A stretch of 25,656 nucleotides of DNA from Lachnospira sp. UBA4285 (GTDB lineage: Bacteria; Bacillota; Clostridia; Lachnospirales; Lachnospiraceae). The stretch is from assembly GCA_002394965.1 (NCBI GenBank), contig DGVL01000066.1, forward strand, positions 9,459 to 35,114, given 5' to 3'. A program made the position numbers and the translations under genes. Below are positions 7,268-16,424 of this stretch, in pieces (position 1 is the first letter of the stretch; each line of letters starts with the position of its first letter). Below the pieces are notes generated by a model. The model saw nothing but the letters and a program-made list of their open reading frames with translations, was not told the origin of the DNA and did not search any database.

Positions 7268-8209
7268 ATGAAACAAACGGGTGATAGGAACAAGGCGGTG
7301 CTGCGGCACGCTACCTGGAGACAGATCAAGAAATGCAAGTGGCTGTATATTATGATGATTCCTGTACTGGCGTATTTCGTTGTCTTTCGATATGCGCCGA
7401 TTGGCGGTATTGCCATTGCGTTCAAAAACTACAATGTTTTCAAAGGGATCTGGGCCAGTCCGTGGTGTGGATTTGCCACGTTCCAAAAGATCTTCGCCAA
7501 TAAAAACTTCTGGAATGCAGTCCGGAATACGCTTACATTAAATCTTCTGAACTTGGCGGTGAGCTTCCCGATTACTATCATTATTTCTCTGATGCTGAAT
7601 GAAGTTCTGCATCTCAGATTCAAGAAACTCACACAGTCGATTCTGTATTTGCCGCACTTCATTTCGTGGGTTGTTGTTGCCGGAATCGCAACAAATCTTT
7701 TTACCCAGCAGGGTGGTACGATTAACAACATTTTGAATGCCATGGGTCATGGAAGTGTTCCGTTTCTCTCCGACAATGGATGGTGGATATTCACCTATAT
7801 CGTCTGTAACGTCTGGAAGGAAGTCGGATGGGGGACCATTATCTACCTGGCAGCATTAACGGGAGTTGATGAGACGCTGTACGAGGCGGCATATCTCGAC
7901 GGCGCGACAAAGTTCCAGCGGCTGATTTACATTACGCTACCGTCAATCAAACCAGTTATCGTGACGATGCTTATTCTTTCAATTTCCAGCATGATGTCCA
8001 TAGGATTGGATGCCCCGCTTCTTCTCGGGAACAGTAAAGTTCAGGATGTTTCGAACGTAATCAGTACCTACACCTATCAACTGGGTATTCAACAGGCCCA
8101 GTATTCTGAATCCACCGCAATTGGTCTTTTCCAGTCTGCTATTAATATTATCATTCTGCTGGCGGCAGACCGGATTGCCAAAGCTATGGGAGAACATGGG
8201 ATTATCTGA
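7268..8209 (+). CDS. ABC sugar importer permease, LplB type
   Basis: This 313-residue inner-membrane permease belongs to the LplB-like carbohydrate ABC transporter group. About six hydrophobic helices are visible, the first at about 25-42. The cytoplasmic EAA loop LYEAAYLDGATKFQRLIYITLP (204-225) is the contact point for the ATPase. The N-terminal tail is basic. It is the first gene of the AraC-flanked operon and is followed 13 bases later by the partner permease. AGGCAGGAGG precedes the ATG. No ATPase gene lies in this operon, so a shared MsmX/MsmK-type ATPase elsewhere is expected. Confidence 0.93.
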   Translation: MKQTGDRNKAVLRHATWRQIKKCKWLYIMMIPVLAYFVVFRYAPIGGIAIAFKNYNVFKGIWASPWCGFATFQKIFANKNFWNAVRNTLTLNLLNLAVSFPITIIISLMLNEVLHLRFKKLTQSILYLPHFISWVVVAGIATNLFTQQGGTINNILNAMGHGSVPFLSDNGWWIFTYIVCNVWKEVGWGTIIYLAALTGVDETLYEAAYLDGATKFQRLIYITLPSIKPVIVTMLILSISSMMSIGLDAPLLLGNSKVQDVSNVISTYTYQLGIQQAQYSESTAIGLFQSAINIIILLAADRIAKAMGEHGII

Positions 8210-8222
8210 GAAAGGCGCTCAT

Positions 8223-9119
8223 ATGGATGAACATAAGGAACAGAAACTTCATAAGATCAAAAAGGTGACTTTCGGATCTGTTATCAATTACACGTTGATC
8301 ACATTAATCGCACTGGTATGTCTCTATCCTTTTTTGAATGTGATCGCGTATTCATTCAGTGGATATAATGCAGTACTTTCCAATAAGGTCACATTCTTCC
8401 CGATTGATTTTACAGTTTCTGCTTATAAGGAAATTTTGGGTAAGGCGTCAATATGGATGTCGATGCGTACGACAATTATTGTGACGCTCGTTGGAACCGC
8501 GTTAAGTCTCACGCTTACAACGGTAGCAGCCTATGTTTTATCCAGACCGAATCTTCCCGGAAAAAGAATAATGTCAACTTTCATGCTTTTCACGATGTAT
8601 GTTACCGGTGGTATGATTCCGACATTCCTTGTTGTAAAAGGAGTGGGACTTTATGATTCCCTGGCTTCACTGTTTCTGCCCGTGGCAGTCAGTGTTTATA
8701 ACTTCATAGTCATGCGGACATTTATCATCGGGCTTCCTTTTGACTTGGAAGAAGCGGCCAAAATTGATGGCGCATCAGAGCTACAGATTTTGATAAAAAT
8801 CATCATTCCTCTGTCACTTCCGATCATTGCGACAATAGGACTTTTCTATGCTGTCAATTACTGGAATGATTATTTTAACGCCCTGATTTACATCATCACA
8901 CCGGAAAAGTTCACCCTGCAGCTGAGACTCAGAAATCTGCTCTTTGCCGGCGAACTGAATAGCGCGGGAGCCAATGCGGAAGGTATCGGCACACAGGTCA
9001 TGACACAGTCCTTGAAGATGGCCACGGTTGTCGTATCAACCGTTCCAATTCTTCTTGTGTACCCATGGCTGCAGAGATACTTCGTTAAGGGCGTTATGGC
9101 GGGTTCAGTCAAAGGTTGA
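8223..9119 (+). CDS. ABC sugar importer permease, LplC/AraQ type
   Basis: This 298-residue partner permease has about six membrane helices and the EAA loop LEEAAKIDGASELQILIKIIIPLSLP. The C-terminal FVKGVMAGSVKG ending is typical of LplC-like proteins. I chose the ATG at 8223, which follows the first permease by 13 bases and has AGAAAGG upstream. An in-frame ATG at 8121 would start inside the preceding gene and add residues unlike the family. It should pair with the LplB-type permease and the lipoprotein encoded next. Confidence 0.93.
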   Translation: MDEHKEQKLHKIKKVTFGSVINYTLITLIALVCLYPFLNVIAYSFSGYNAVLSNKVTFFPIDFTVSAYKEILGKASIWMSMRTTIIVTLVGTALSLTLTTVAAYVLSRPNLPGKRIMSTFMLFTMYVTGGMIPTFLVVKGVGLYDSLASLFLPVAVSVYNFIVMRTFIIGLPFDLEEAAKIDGASELQILIKIIIPLSLPIIATIGLFYAVNYWNDYFNALIYIITPEKFTLQLRLRNLLFAGELNSAGANAEGIGTQVMTQSLKMATVVVSTVPILLVYPWLQRYFVKGVMAGSVKG

Positions 9120-9203
9120 TTATTTCGAGTCACAATGAGAAAAGCAACATAAATAAGCAAAACAAGAGGAACGTGAACTCTATATGATTATGGGAGGAGA
9201 AAT

Positions 9204-10862
9204 ATGAGAATTAGAAGAGTAGCATCATTGGCGATGGCCTCTGTGCTGGCGGGGACACTTCTTGCCGGCTGCGGAGGAGGAACGGGTAATTTGCCAGCGG
9301 CGTCCGGATCGAGCACAGGTACAACGGGTAATTCCGGAGGAACATCAAAGTATCAGACGACTTATGGCAGCAAGCAGTTTAACAACGTGACGCTTAAGGT
9401 TGAACTTTTTGATCGCAGTAATGCCCCGTCTGGATCGACAATTACGGATAACCGGTGGACCAAATACTGCCAGGATGCCATGGCAAAGGTAGGAATTAAT
9501 CTCGAATTTGTTCCGGTTCCGCGATCGGATGAAGTTACAAAGATGCAGACTATGATGGCGTCCCAGACAGCGGCGGATATCATGCTTACCTACACATATT
9601 CCTATGCCGAGAGTTATTTTGACCAGGGTGGAACATGGGATCTGACTGATTTTATTGATGGAGAAGATCAGGCAAAGAATCTGAAAGCCTACCTGGGCGA
9701 TGAGGTGTTAAATATCGGCAGAAATGCGGATAAACGGTTATATGGTGTCGTGGCAAAGAGAGCGACGACAGCGGAGGACAACATCTACATCCGCAAGGAC
9801 TGGCTGGATGATCTTGGACTTTCCATTCCGGAAACACCGGATGAGCTTTTGAGCGTAGCGCAGCAGTTTGTTCAGAAGAATCCGGGTGGTGTGTCCAATC
9901 CGATCGGACTGTGGCCGTGTATGACACAGAGCTTGCGCATGGCTTTCAGCCAGGTGCTGGATGATTCTCTGAAAAGTCAGGTGGCTTTTACGGAGGATGT
10001 TATCTGGGATTATTATGATCCGGGGATGAAAGAAATGTTCCGGTGGATGAACAAGGCGTACAATACCGGGACGATGCACTCGGAATATTATACTATGAAG
10101 GGCGTTGGCGCCGCATCAACTGGGGAAGATCAGTACAAGAGCTATATTGTAAACGGCCAGCTCGGGTGCTTCGAGGATAACGTGAATTACGGCATCGATG
10201 TCCTCCGCGGTTCCCTTCTCAAAACTCTGCAGGAAAACATTCCGACGGCACAGCTCACTTCGATTCCGGGACTAAAGAATGTGAACGACGGAAAGGTACA
10301 TACGATCGGCTATTCCAAGGGTGGGTTGATCTGCTTCGTTCCCAAGACAGCCAGTGAAGAGACGGTTGAGGCGGCAGTTACCTATATGGACTGGATGTGT
10401 TCGAAGGATGGTGGTTTCGTCATTTACCATGGAAATGAGGGCGAACACTATGAGATGAAAGACGGTGTGCCTGCCGTAAAAGATGCACAGTACAATGCGA
10501 CCGACAAGGACTGGATCCGTACCGACCTTTTCATCACAGGCAATCAGGGATATTTCAATTCTGAAGAGGAATTCAACAAAACAACTGCAACCGAGCAGCC
10601 TCAATATTCTGATCTGATCATCAAGAGCTATGAGGACTCTGAAGCGGGAGAGCAGGCTCACTATGGGACGTATACCTCACCTTCAACTCCGGAACTTATC
10701 ACAGATTTGAATCTTGCCAAGAATCAGTATGAAGTTTCTACGGTTACCTGCCCGGAGGCGGACTTCGATACGACATGGCAGGAGTATATGGATACGCTGA
10801 AGAATACCGGTATTGATAAGGTGATTACCGAGAGAGAAGAGTATTACAAGAACGTCAAGTAA
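9204..10862 (+). CDS. ABC importer substrate-binding lipoprotein, LplA type
   Basis: This 552-residue extracellular sugar-binding lipoprotein is tethered to the membrane. The signal peptide has basic residues (RIRR), a hydrophobic core and the lipobox LLAGC with the modified cysteine at 23. A Gly/Ser/Thr-rich linker (about 24-50) follows. The length and the ITEREEYYKNVK ending fit the large LplA-like binding proteins, which take up oligosaccharides. A strong GGGAGGAG site precedes the ATG. It belongs with the two permeases just upstream and sits 84 bases after them. The ligand cannot be read from the sequence. Confidence 0.92.
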   Translation: MRIRRVASLAMASVLAGTLLAGCGGGTGNLPAASGSSTGTTGNSGGTSKYQTTYGSKQFNNVTLKVELFDRSNAPSGSTITDNRWTKYCQDAMAKVGINLEFVPVPRSDEVTKMQTMMASQTAADIMLTYTYSYAESYFDQGGTWDLTDFIDGEDQAKNLKAYLGDEVLNIGRNADKRLYGVVAKRATTAEDNIYIRKDWLDDLGLSIPETPDELLSVAQQFVQKNPGGVSNPIGLWPCMTQSLRMAFSQVLDDSLKSQVAFTEDVIWDYYDPGMKEMFRWMNKAYNTGTMHSEYYTMKGVGAASTGEDQYKSYIVNGQLGCFEDNVNYGIDVLRGSLLKTLQENIPTAQLTSIPGLKNVNDGKVHTIGYSKGGLICFVPKTASEETVEAAVTYMDWMCSKDGGFVIYHGNEGEHYEMKDGVPAVKDAQYNATDKDWIRTDLFITGNQGYFNSEEEFNKTTATEQPQYSDLIIKSYEDSEAGEQAHYGTYTSPSTPELITDLNLAKNQYEVSTVTCPEADFDTTWQEYMDTLKNTGIDKVITEREEYYKNVK

Positions 10863-10882
10863 AGAAAAGCTATATTTATCCG

Positions 10883-10917
10883 GGGACAGACCCGCTTTCC
10901 TCCTGCGCGGTCTGCCC
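10883..10917 (+). terminator. Imperfect hairpin after the LplA-type gene
   Basis: GGG-A-CAGACC pairs with GGTCTG-CCC, with a one-base bulge and a further GC pair near the loop, 20 bases after the stop. The following bases CTTCGTTT form only a weak T-tract. It may be a leaky terminator or a 3' stabilising stem that lets some transcription reach the oxidoreductases. Confidence 0.45.
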
Positions 10918-10955
10918 TTCGTTTATCTGAAACAGGAGGAGAATAGAGGGGTTGA

Positions 10956-12125
10956 ATGATTCGGGCAGCAATTGTCGGAACAGGAAATATTTCAAATATG
11001 CATATCCAGGGATTGCTGACATTCCCTGACAGAGTAAAGATCGTTGCGCTGTGCGACATCTATCCGGAAAAGGCAGAAGCTATTAAAGAAAAGTATGGCC
11101 TGAAGGATGCTGCTGTTTTCGACGATCACCAGAAGATGCTTGCTTCCGGTATTCAGATTGATCTGGTGCATGTCTGCACGCCGCCGTCTGCCCATGCAGA
11201 GATTGCCATCAATTCGATGAATGCGGGAAAGAACGTGCTTGTTGAAAAACCGATGGCGCCGAGTCTGCGGCAGTGCGATGAAATGCTTGAGGCTGAAAAG
11301 CGCAATCATGTCACGATGGGGGTTATTGCCCAGAATCGGTTCCGCAACAGCATCTACAAATTAAAGCAGACCCTTGACAGCGGCCTGGCAGGCAGGCTGA
11401 GAGTGGCACATATCGATTCTCTGTGGTGGCGCGGTCTCTGCTATTATGACCTCTGGTGGCGCGGCACCTGGGAAAAGGAGGGCGGCGGGCCCACACTCAA
11501 TCACGCCGTTCATCATATCGACATGCTGAACTGGCTGCAGGGGTGTCTTCCAACTGAAGTCTGCTCTATGCTGGCTAACGTCATGCATAATAATTCCGAG
11601 TGCGAGGATGTATCATTTGCCCTGTGCCGTTACAAAGACGGATCCGTTGCGGAGATCACAAGTTCGGTTGTCCATCACGGTGAGGAACAGGGACTGACGC
11701 TGCAGTGCGAAAACGCAAAGATTGCGGCTCCGTTTTCCTGTGTGGCAGAAGTAACGAAGCCGAATGGCTTTCCGGTAGAAGGACATAATCAGGAACTCAT
11801 GAAGAAGATTACGGAATACTATAATGGGCTTCCGGATCTGAAGTATGAAGGCCACACCGGAGAGATCGACAATGTCCTGACGGCGTTGGAAAATGGGAAA
11901 CGTCCGATGATCACTGGCGAGGACGGCCGGAAGACCGTGGAGTTGATCACAGCCATCTACAAGGCGGGGTTTCAGAAAAAAACGGTGTCGCTGCCGATTA
12001 CGGAAGAAGATGAATATTACACAGAGGACGGGATTCAGAAAAACGCGATTCATTTTAATAAGAAAACGGCATTTGTGGAAAATTTTGCTCCGTCGGATAT
12101 AACAGTCGGGAATTACAAGAGCTGA
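10956..12125 (+). CDS. Gfo/Idh/MocA family oxidoreductase
   Basis: This 389-residue NAD(P)-dependent sugar oxidoreductase would oxidise a hydroxyl of a sugar or sugar derivative, in the cytoplasm. The N-terminal Rossmann motif IVGTGNIS (6-13) is followed by DI at the cofactor-binding acidic position and the family signature VEKPM (96-100). The C-terminal catalytic region contains GGGPTLNHAVHHID (176-189), the usual His-containing active site. An unusual Trp-rich stretch LWWRGLCYYDLWWRG (156-170) just before it may line the sugar pocket. AGGAGGA at 10934-10940 and GAGGGG at 10946-10951 precede the ATG. It follows the importer lipoprotein and is followed 23 bases later by a second oxidoreductase, so both probably act on the imported sugar. 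Confidence 0.92.
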   Translation: MIRAAIVGTGNISNMHIQGLLTFPDRVKIVALCDIYPEKAEAIKEKYGLKDAAVFDDHQKMLASGIQIDLVHVCTPPSAHAEIAINSMNAGKNVLVEKPMAPSLRQCDEMLEAEKRNHVTMGVIAQNRFRNSIYKLKQTLDSGLAGRLRVAHIDSLWWRGLCYYDLWWRGTWEKEGGGPTLNHAVHHIDMLNWLQGCLPTEVCSMLANVMHNNSECEDVSFALCRYKDGSVAEITSSVVHHGEEQGLTLQCENAKIAAPFSCVAEVTKPNGFPVEGHNQELMKKITEYYNGLPDLKYEGHTGEIDNVLTALENGKRPMITGEDGRKTVELITAIYKAGFQKKTVSLPITEEDEYYTEDGIQKNAIHFNKKTAFVENFAPSDITVGNYKS

Positions 12126-12148
12126 GAGGAAAGGAACGCAGTGAAACT

Positions 12149-13243
12149 ATGAGCGGTAAAAGTGACGGAATGAATTACGCCCCGAAGGGAAAACCGGCAC
12201 CGGTGGTGGGGCCGGGAGAATTCAAGATCGCGGCCATGCATCTGGACCACGGCCACATCTACGGCATGTGCAACGGACTCACGGAGGCCGGCGCGCAGGT
12301 GAAGTGGGTCTACGATCCGGACCCGGAGAAGGTGAGAACTTTTCAGAAAGCCTTCCCGGAAGCCAGAGCGGCCCGAAGCGAGGAAGAGGTCTTTGAGGAC
12401 CCGGAAGTGAAGCTGGTGGCCGGTGCGCACGTGACAAGCGAGCGCTGCGCGCTGGGGCTGCGAGCCATGGCAGCGGGCAAGGATTACTTTACCGACAAGG
12501 CGCCGCTCACGACGCTGGAGCAGCTCTGCCAGGCCAGGGAGATGGTGAAGAAGACCGGCCGCAAGTACATGGTGTACTACAGCGAGCGCATCCACGTCGA
12601 GGCGGCGGTCTATGCCGGCTATCTGATCGAGCAGGGCGCGATCGGCCGGCCGATCCACGTGGACGGCTTTGGACCGCACCGGGTCGGGGATCCTAAGAGC
12701 CGGCCGGACTGGTTCTTTGAGAAGGAGAAGTACGGCGGGATCCTCTGCGACATCGGCAGCCACCAGATCGAACAGTTCCTGTACTACTGCCATGTGAAGG
12801 ATGCGAATGTGCAGTACAGCGAGGTCGGCAATTACAATCACCCGGATCATCCCGGCCTTGAGGATTTCGGCGACGCAGTGCTGGTCGGCGACAACGGGAC
12901 GACGCAGCACTTCCGGGTGGACTGGTTCACGCCGAACGGCTTAAGCACCTGGGGCGACGGGCGGACATTCATCATCGGGACGGACGGTTACATCGAACTG
13001 CGCAAGTATGTGAACGTGGCCACACAGAAGACGGGCAATCACGTCTTCCTGGTCAATGATGACGGCGAGCAGCACTTTGAGGTCGATGGCAAGGTCGGCT
13101 ATCCGTACTTCGGGCAGCTGATCCTGGACTGCCTGAACCGGACGGAACATGCCATGACACAGGACCATGCGTTCAAGGCGGCGGAGCTGTCCGTGAAGGC
13201 GGAGATGATGGCGAGAGATCTGACGCCGCTCATAAAGAGATAA
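12149..13243 (+). CDS. Gfo/Idh/MocA family oxidoreductase, divergent
   Basis: This 364-residue protein has the two-domain layout of the Gfo/Idh/MocA family. The glycine-rich cofactor loop is atypical: AAMHLDHGHIYGM (28-40) replaces the usual GxGxxG. The EKP signature is DKAP (116-119), which keeps the lysine. The second half has a clear GGILCDIGSHQIEQ (196-209). The about 20-residue N-terminal extension (KSDGMNYAPKGKPAPVV) is also unusual. GAGAGGAAAGGAA lies upstream of the ATG. It is 23 bases after the first oxidoreductase but visibly GC-richer, so it may have a different history. Its stop is one base from the stop of the convergent response regulator. Dehydrogenase activity is likely but the cofactor mode is uncertain. 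Confidence 0.88.
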   Translation: MSGKSDGMNYAPKGKPAPVVGPGEFKIAAMHLDHGHIYGMCNGLTEAGAQVKWVYDPDPEKVRTFQKAFPEARAARSEEEVFEDPEVKLVAGAHVTSERCALGLRAMAAGKDYFTDKAPLTTLEQLCQAREMVKKTGRKYMVYYSERIHVEAAVYAGYLIEQGAIGRPIHVDGFGPHRVGDPKSRPDWFFEKEKYGGILCDIGSHQIEQFLYYCHVKDANVQYSEVGNYNHPDHPGLEDFGDAVLVGDNGTTQHFRVDWFTPNGLSTWGDGRTFIIGTDGYIELRKYVNVATQKTGNHVFLVNDDGEQHFEVDGKVGYPYFGQLILDCLNRTEHAMTQDHAFKAAELSVKAEMMARDLTPLIKR

Positions 13244-13244
13244 G

Positions 13245-14594
13245 TCACTGTTCCGTCTTGCTCTGGATGAATTCTTTTGGCGAATATCCGGTCTTTTTCT
13301 TGAAAACTTTTGAAAAGTAGAAAGCTGACTCAAAGCCAAGCGCTTCGGCTGCCTCGTAGATTTTCACATCTCCGGACAGCAGAAGCTGCCTGGCTTTTTC
13401 AATGCGCCTGGTCGTCACGTAGTCAGAGAATCCGAAACCGGTCTGCTGCTTGAAGAGGACGGAAAAATAGGAACCAGAGAGGCCAAACTGACCGGCGACA
13501 TCGCTCAATGTGAGCTTTTCGGCGATATGCGTGTCGATGTAATCCTGAACGTCCTTAATCAGCTGATCCTTTCCGGAATTCCGGTTGGATTCCGCCAGAC
13601 GGCTGTAGCGGAGGACCGGCTGACCTTCATCCGCCTGGGAGCAGGCTTTGCGGGCTTCTTCATAGGAATCCGGTATGTTCATGCAGTCATTGACGGCTGT
13701 CCCGATTCCAAAGTTGATGGAAGCATTAAAGTAGTTGTGGATCATATTGTGGGCGGTGGTAAGCGCCGACTCGATTTCCGAGAGCGTGTCGGCAACAGAT
13801 CTGGCGGAGGTGAAGGAGAACAGAAGAGCAAGATGACTGATGTCAACAGAGATGCTCTGGGCATAGACGGTGCGGCGGATGATCTCGAGAGTCATGTTGG
13901 TGCAGGATGTGTACAGAGTCAGGTAATCATCGGAGATCTCACTGCGGGAATCATCTGCGGGGGCAGATGATTCTGCGCGTTCATCAGGCGAGATTGTCTT
14001 TTGCGGACTGGCAGAAACAGATGGCAGGATCTCTCCGAATGCCACGATGTACCGGTCATAATCCAGACTGATTCCCAGATTTCTGGCGCGGCTTACGGCA
14101 GCCTCACGCTCCTGGATCTGTCTTGTGAATAGACGCATCAGGAAGTTCTGCTGAAAATTCTGCCGGGAGGAAGAGACAGGTATGTCACTGCCCCTCCGGT
14201 TTTTGCGGATCTGATCGACAGCTTTGCCGGCTTTTGTGAGAGCACTCTCCAGAGACTGCCGGTTCAGCTCAATTTTCACGATATAATCGATCGCCTGTTC
14301 TTTCAGAGCCTGCCGCACCATGTCGAAATCTTCATACGCCGTGAGCATGATGAAGACGGGCAGATCACCGAAACGGCGGCGGGATTCTGCCAGAAGCTCG
14401 AGCCCGTTCATCACGGGCATCTTGATATCTGCAATCACAATGTCTGTCTGCTGTTCATCCAGGATTGCAAGGGCGTCTCTGCCATTGGATGCGATTTTTA
14501 TGTCCTGAACTTCGCAGGCAAAGAAGCGCTGCAGCATTGATTTAATGCCGATCTGCGCAAGCGGTTCATCATCAACAACCAGAATATTGTACAT
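13245..14594 (-). CDS. Response regulator, YesN/AraC type
   Basis: This 449-residue DNA-binding response regulator has a receiver domain (1-120) with acidic pocket residues in VVDDE and the phospho-acceptor Asp56 in DIVIADIKMPVMNG. A variable middle region spans about 125-335. A C-terminal AraC-type double helix-turn-helix (about 345-445) includes KLTLSDVAGQFGLSGSYFSVLFKQQTG and GFESAFYFSKVFKKKTGYSPKEF. It is encoded 18 bases after the histidine kinase, on the same strand, so the two form a two-component system. Such pairs commonly control nearby carbohydrate importers; the operon starting at 16505 is the obvious target. Confidence 0.95.
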   Translation of the reverse strand: MYNILVVDDEPLAQIGIKSMLQRFFACEVQDIKIASNGRDALAILDEQQTDIVIADIKMPVMNGLELLAESRRRFGDLPVFIMLTAYEDFDMVRQALKEQAIDYIVKIELNRQSLESALTKAGKAVDQIRKNRRGSDIPVSSSRQNFQQNFLMRLFTRQIQEREAAVSRARNLGISLDYDRYIVAFGEILPSVSASPQKTISPDERAESSAPADDSRSEISDDYLTLYTSCTNMTLEIIRRTVYAQSISVDISHLALLFSFTSARSVADTLSEIESALTTAHNMIHNYFNASINFGIGTAVNDCMNIPDSYEEARKACSQADEGQPVLRYSRLAESNRNSGKDQLIKDVQDYIDTHIAEKLTLSDVAGQFGLSGSYFSVLFKQQTGFGFSDYVTTRRIEKARQLLLSGDVKIYEAAEALGFESAFYFSKVFKKKTGYSPKEFIQSKTEQ

Positions 14595-14612
14595 AAAGAA
14601 AACTCCTTCGCC

Positions 14613-16373
14613 TTACCGGGCCGGGACCACGGGCAGCAGGAAATGCATGCAGGTGAATTTCCCAGGTTCGCTTGTGATTGTCAGTCCGTACGGCTTGCCA
14701 TAATTCAGACGGACCCGCTGGTTTACGTTGGCGATTCCGATGTGGCGGAAAAACTCATGTGGGTCATCTTTCTGGCCAGTGAGTACCTTCTGAATTTCTT
14801 TTTCATCCATACCGATGCCATCATCCCGCACTGACGCGGAGAGATCTGCGCCGCTGCGGGAGATAACGATCGTGATGGTACCTTTTCCCTTTGGCTCGAT
14901 TCCGTGGAAGATGGCGTTCTCAACGATCGGCTGCAACAGAAAGCGCGGCACCAGACACTCAAGGAGGCTCTCGTCCCGGATGTCTTTTCTCAGCACAATA
15001 TTGCCGCCGTAGCGATACTGCATGATCTTGAAATAATCATCTACAAGAGAAAGTTCCTGCCGCAGCGGGATTGTACTCTCCCCGCGTGCCACATTCTTCA
15101 GGAGGCGGGACAGCGCTGTGCTGACGTCTGCAATGCCGTCAGCACCCTGAATGGTGGCCATCCACTTGATCGTGTTGAGTGTATTGTACATAAAGTGCGG
15201 ATTGATCTGAGACTGCAGAATCTGGTACTGCAGTTCCTGCTTTGCCTTTTCATCCTGCACCTTCTTATCCATTAGCTTCTGGACACGCTCGGACAGGGTG
15301 TTGATCCCGCGGCCGATGTCGCCAAGTTCATTGTCCCACTCGATACTCTCATCCCGGGAGAAATCCCCTTCACTTACTTTCCCGATCTTATCCAGGATCT
15401 TTCGCACAGGTACGCCAATAAGGCGGTTCAACTCCGGTATGAAAAGAATGCCGGTGACAAATACAGCGAGAAAAATCAGAAGGATCAGCCAGAGATAGCT
15501 CATCCGCGAGCGCAGCAGATTGGCATCGGACGGAAGAATGGAGATCACCCAGCCGTTGGAAAGAGTTGTGCTGGAAGCCTTTTCGGGGAGCAGAGCGTGA
15601 ATGTACGAGTGATCTCTGTACTGGAACGTCTCTCCAGTGCCATTGAACGTGATGAAGGCGGAAAGCCCGGAACTGGATGCCGCAGCCTGCAGGCGGCTGC
15701 TCAGGAAATCCGGCGTGATGGCGATATAAGCCCATCCGACGAGCGTGGAAGAAGTCAGGCTCCGGATCGGCACCATCAGCACGAATACCTTGTTCGCGTT
15801 CTCAGAAGAGGCGGTGAACGGATCATCCTGCAGTCCGCACCAGACGACATCCTGCGATTTGCTCCAGTCCGGGAAGTAGGACTCGTGCAGAATGACAGAG
15901 GCATCCTGCAGGGTGTTGTTGTAAAGACCTGGCAGCGGGGTGTACTGAATGAAAGCTGAGCCGTCAAGGCAGGAGATGAGCACGCGCTGAACCGTATAGG
16001 TGTGGATTGTGTTGCTGACTTCACTGCTCAGACGCCCCCAGGACTGATAGCGGAGATTGCTGACGGTGCTTGTGCTGCGGGAGGCTGGGTAGTTTAACTG
16101 GCGCAGACAGGAATTGACCGTTGTATCGGTCTGGATCCATCCGACAAGGCTTCGTACCATTGACAGATCGTTCTCGATGTCGGCGCTGAGCAGATCCAGC
16201 CCGGACTGGGCGGTCTGCCGCTGTTCGTTTCGCAAGTAGTGTTGGGAGAGGATAGAGGCACATAAGGCGGCTGTCAGTGAGGTCAGAAGGGCGAATGCCA
16301 GAGAGATCAGCATAAGTCTGCCCCGAAGTGTCTTCATTTTTTGTATGATAGAAGCTTGTTTTTTGTGTGCCAT
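14613..16373 (-). CDS. Sensor histidine kinase, YesM type
   Basis: This 586-residue membrane sensor kinase has a first membrane helix (about 20-43), a large extracellular sensing region (about 44-290), a second helix (about 291-312) and then a HAMP-like linker. The His_kinase domain contains QSQINPHFMYNTLN with phospho-acceptor His393. The ATPase domain has LLQPIVENAIFHG with Asn486 and the DDGIGMD box (517-523). The outside domain probably senses a sugar or the binding lipoprotein. The ATG at 16373 follows an AGGTGA site. It is divergent from the GH88 gene, with which it shares a 131-base control region. Confidence 0.95.
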   Translation of the reverse strand: MAHKKQASIIQKMKTLRGRLMLISLAFALLTSLTAALCASILSQHYLRNEQRQTAQSGLDLLSADIENDLSMVRSLVGWIQTDTTVNSCLRQLNYPASRSTSTVSNLRYQSWGRLSSEVSNTIHTYTVQRVLISCLDGSAFIQYTPLPGLYNNTLQDASVILHESYFPDWSKSQDVVWCGLQDDPFTASSENANKVFVLMVPIRSLTSSTLVGWAYIAITPDFLSSRLQAAASSSGLSAFITFNGTGETFQYRDHSYIHALLPEKASSTTLSNGWVISILPSDANLLRSRMSYLWLILLIFLAVFVTGILFIPELNRLIGVPVRKILDKIGKVSEGDFSRDESIEWDNELGDIGRGINTLSERVQKLMDKKVQDEKAKQELQYQILQSQINPHFMYNTLNTIKWMATIQGADGIADVSTALSRLLKNVARGESTIPLRQELSLVDDYFKIMQYRYGGNIVLRKDIRDESLLECLVPRFLLQPIVENAIFHGIEPKGKGTITIVISRSGADLSASVRDDGIGMDEKEIQKVLTGQKDDPHEFFRHIGIANVNQRVRLNYGKPYGLTITSEPGKFTCMHFLLPVVPAR

Positions 16374-16424
16374 ATGTGAAGAATCACCTAAAAAAATTCC
16401 ATAATCTGAATGGAAAAGTGCATT

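Noticed and set aside
12113..12910. A 265-codon minus-strand open frame opposite the second oxidoreductase
   Set aside because: It is a shadow of GC-rich codons. The plus strand encodes a clear Gfo/Idh/MocA protein over the same span.
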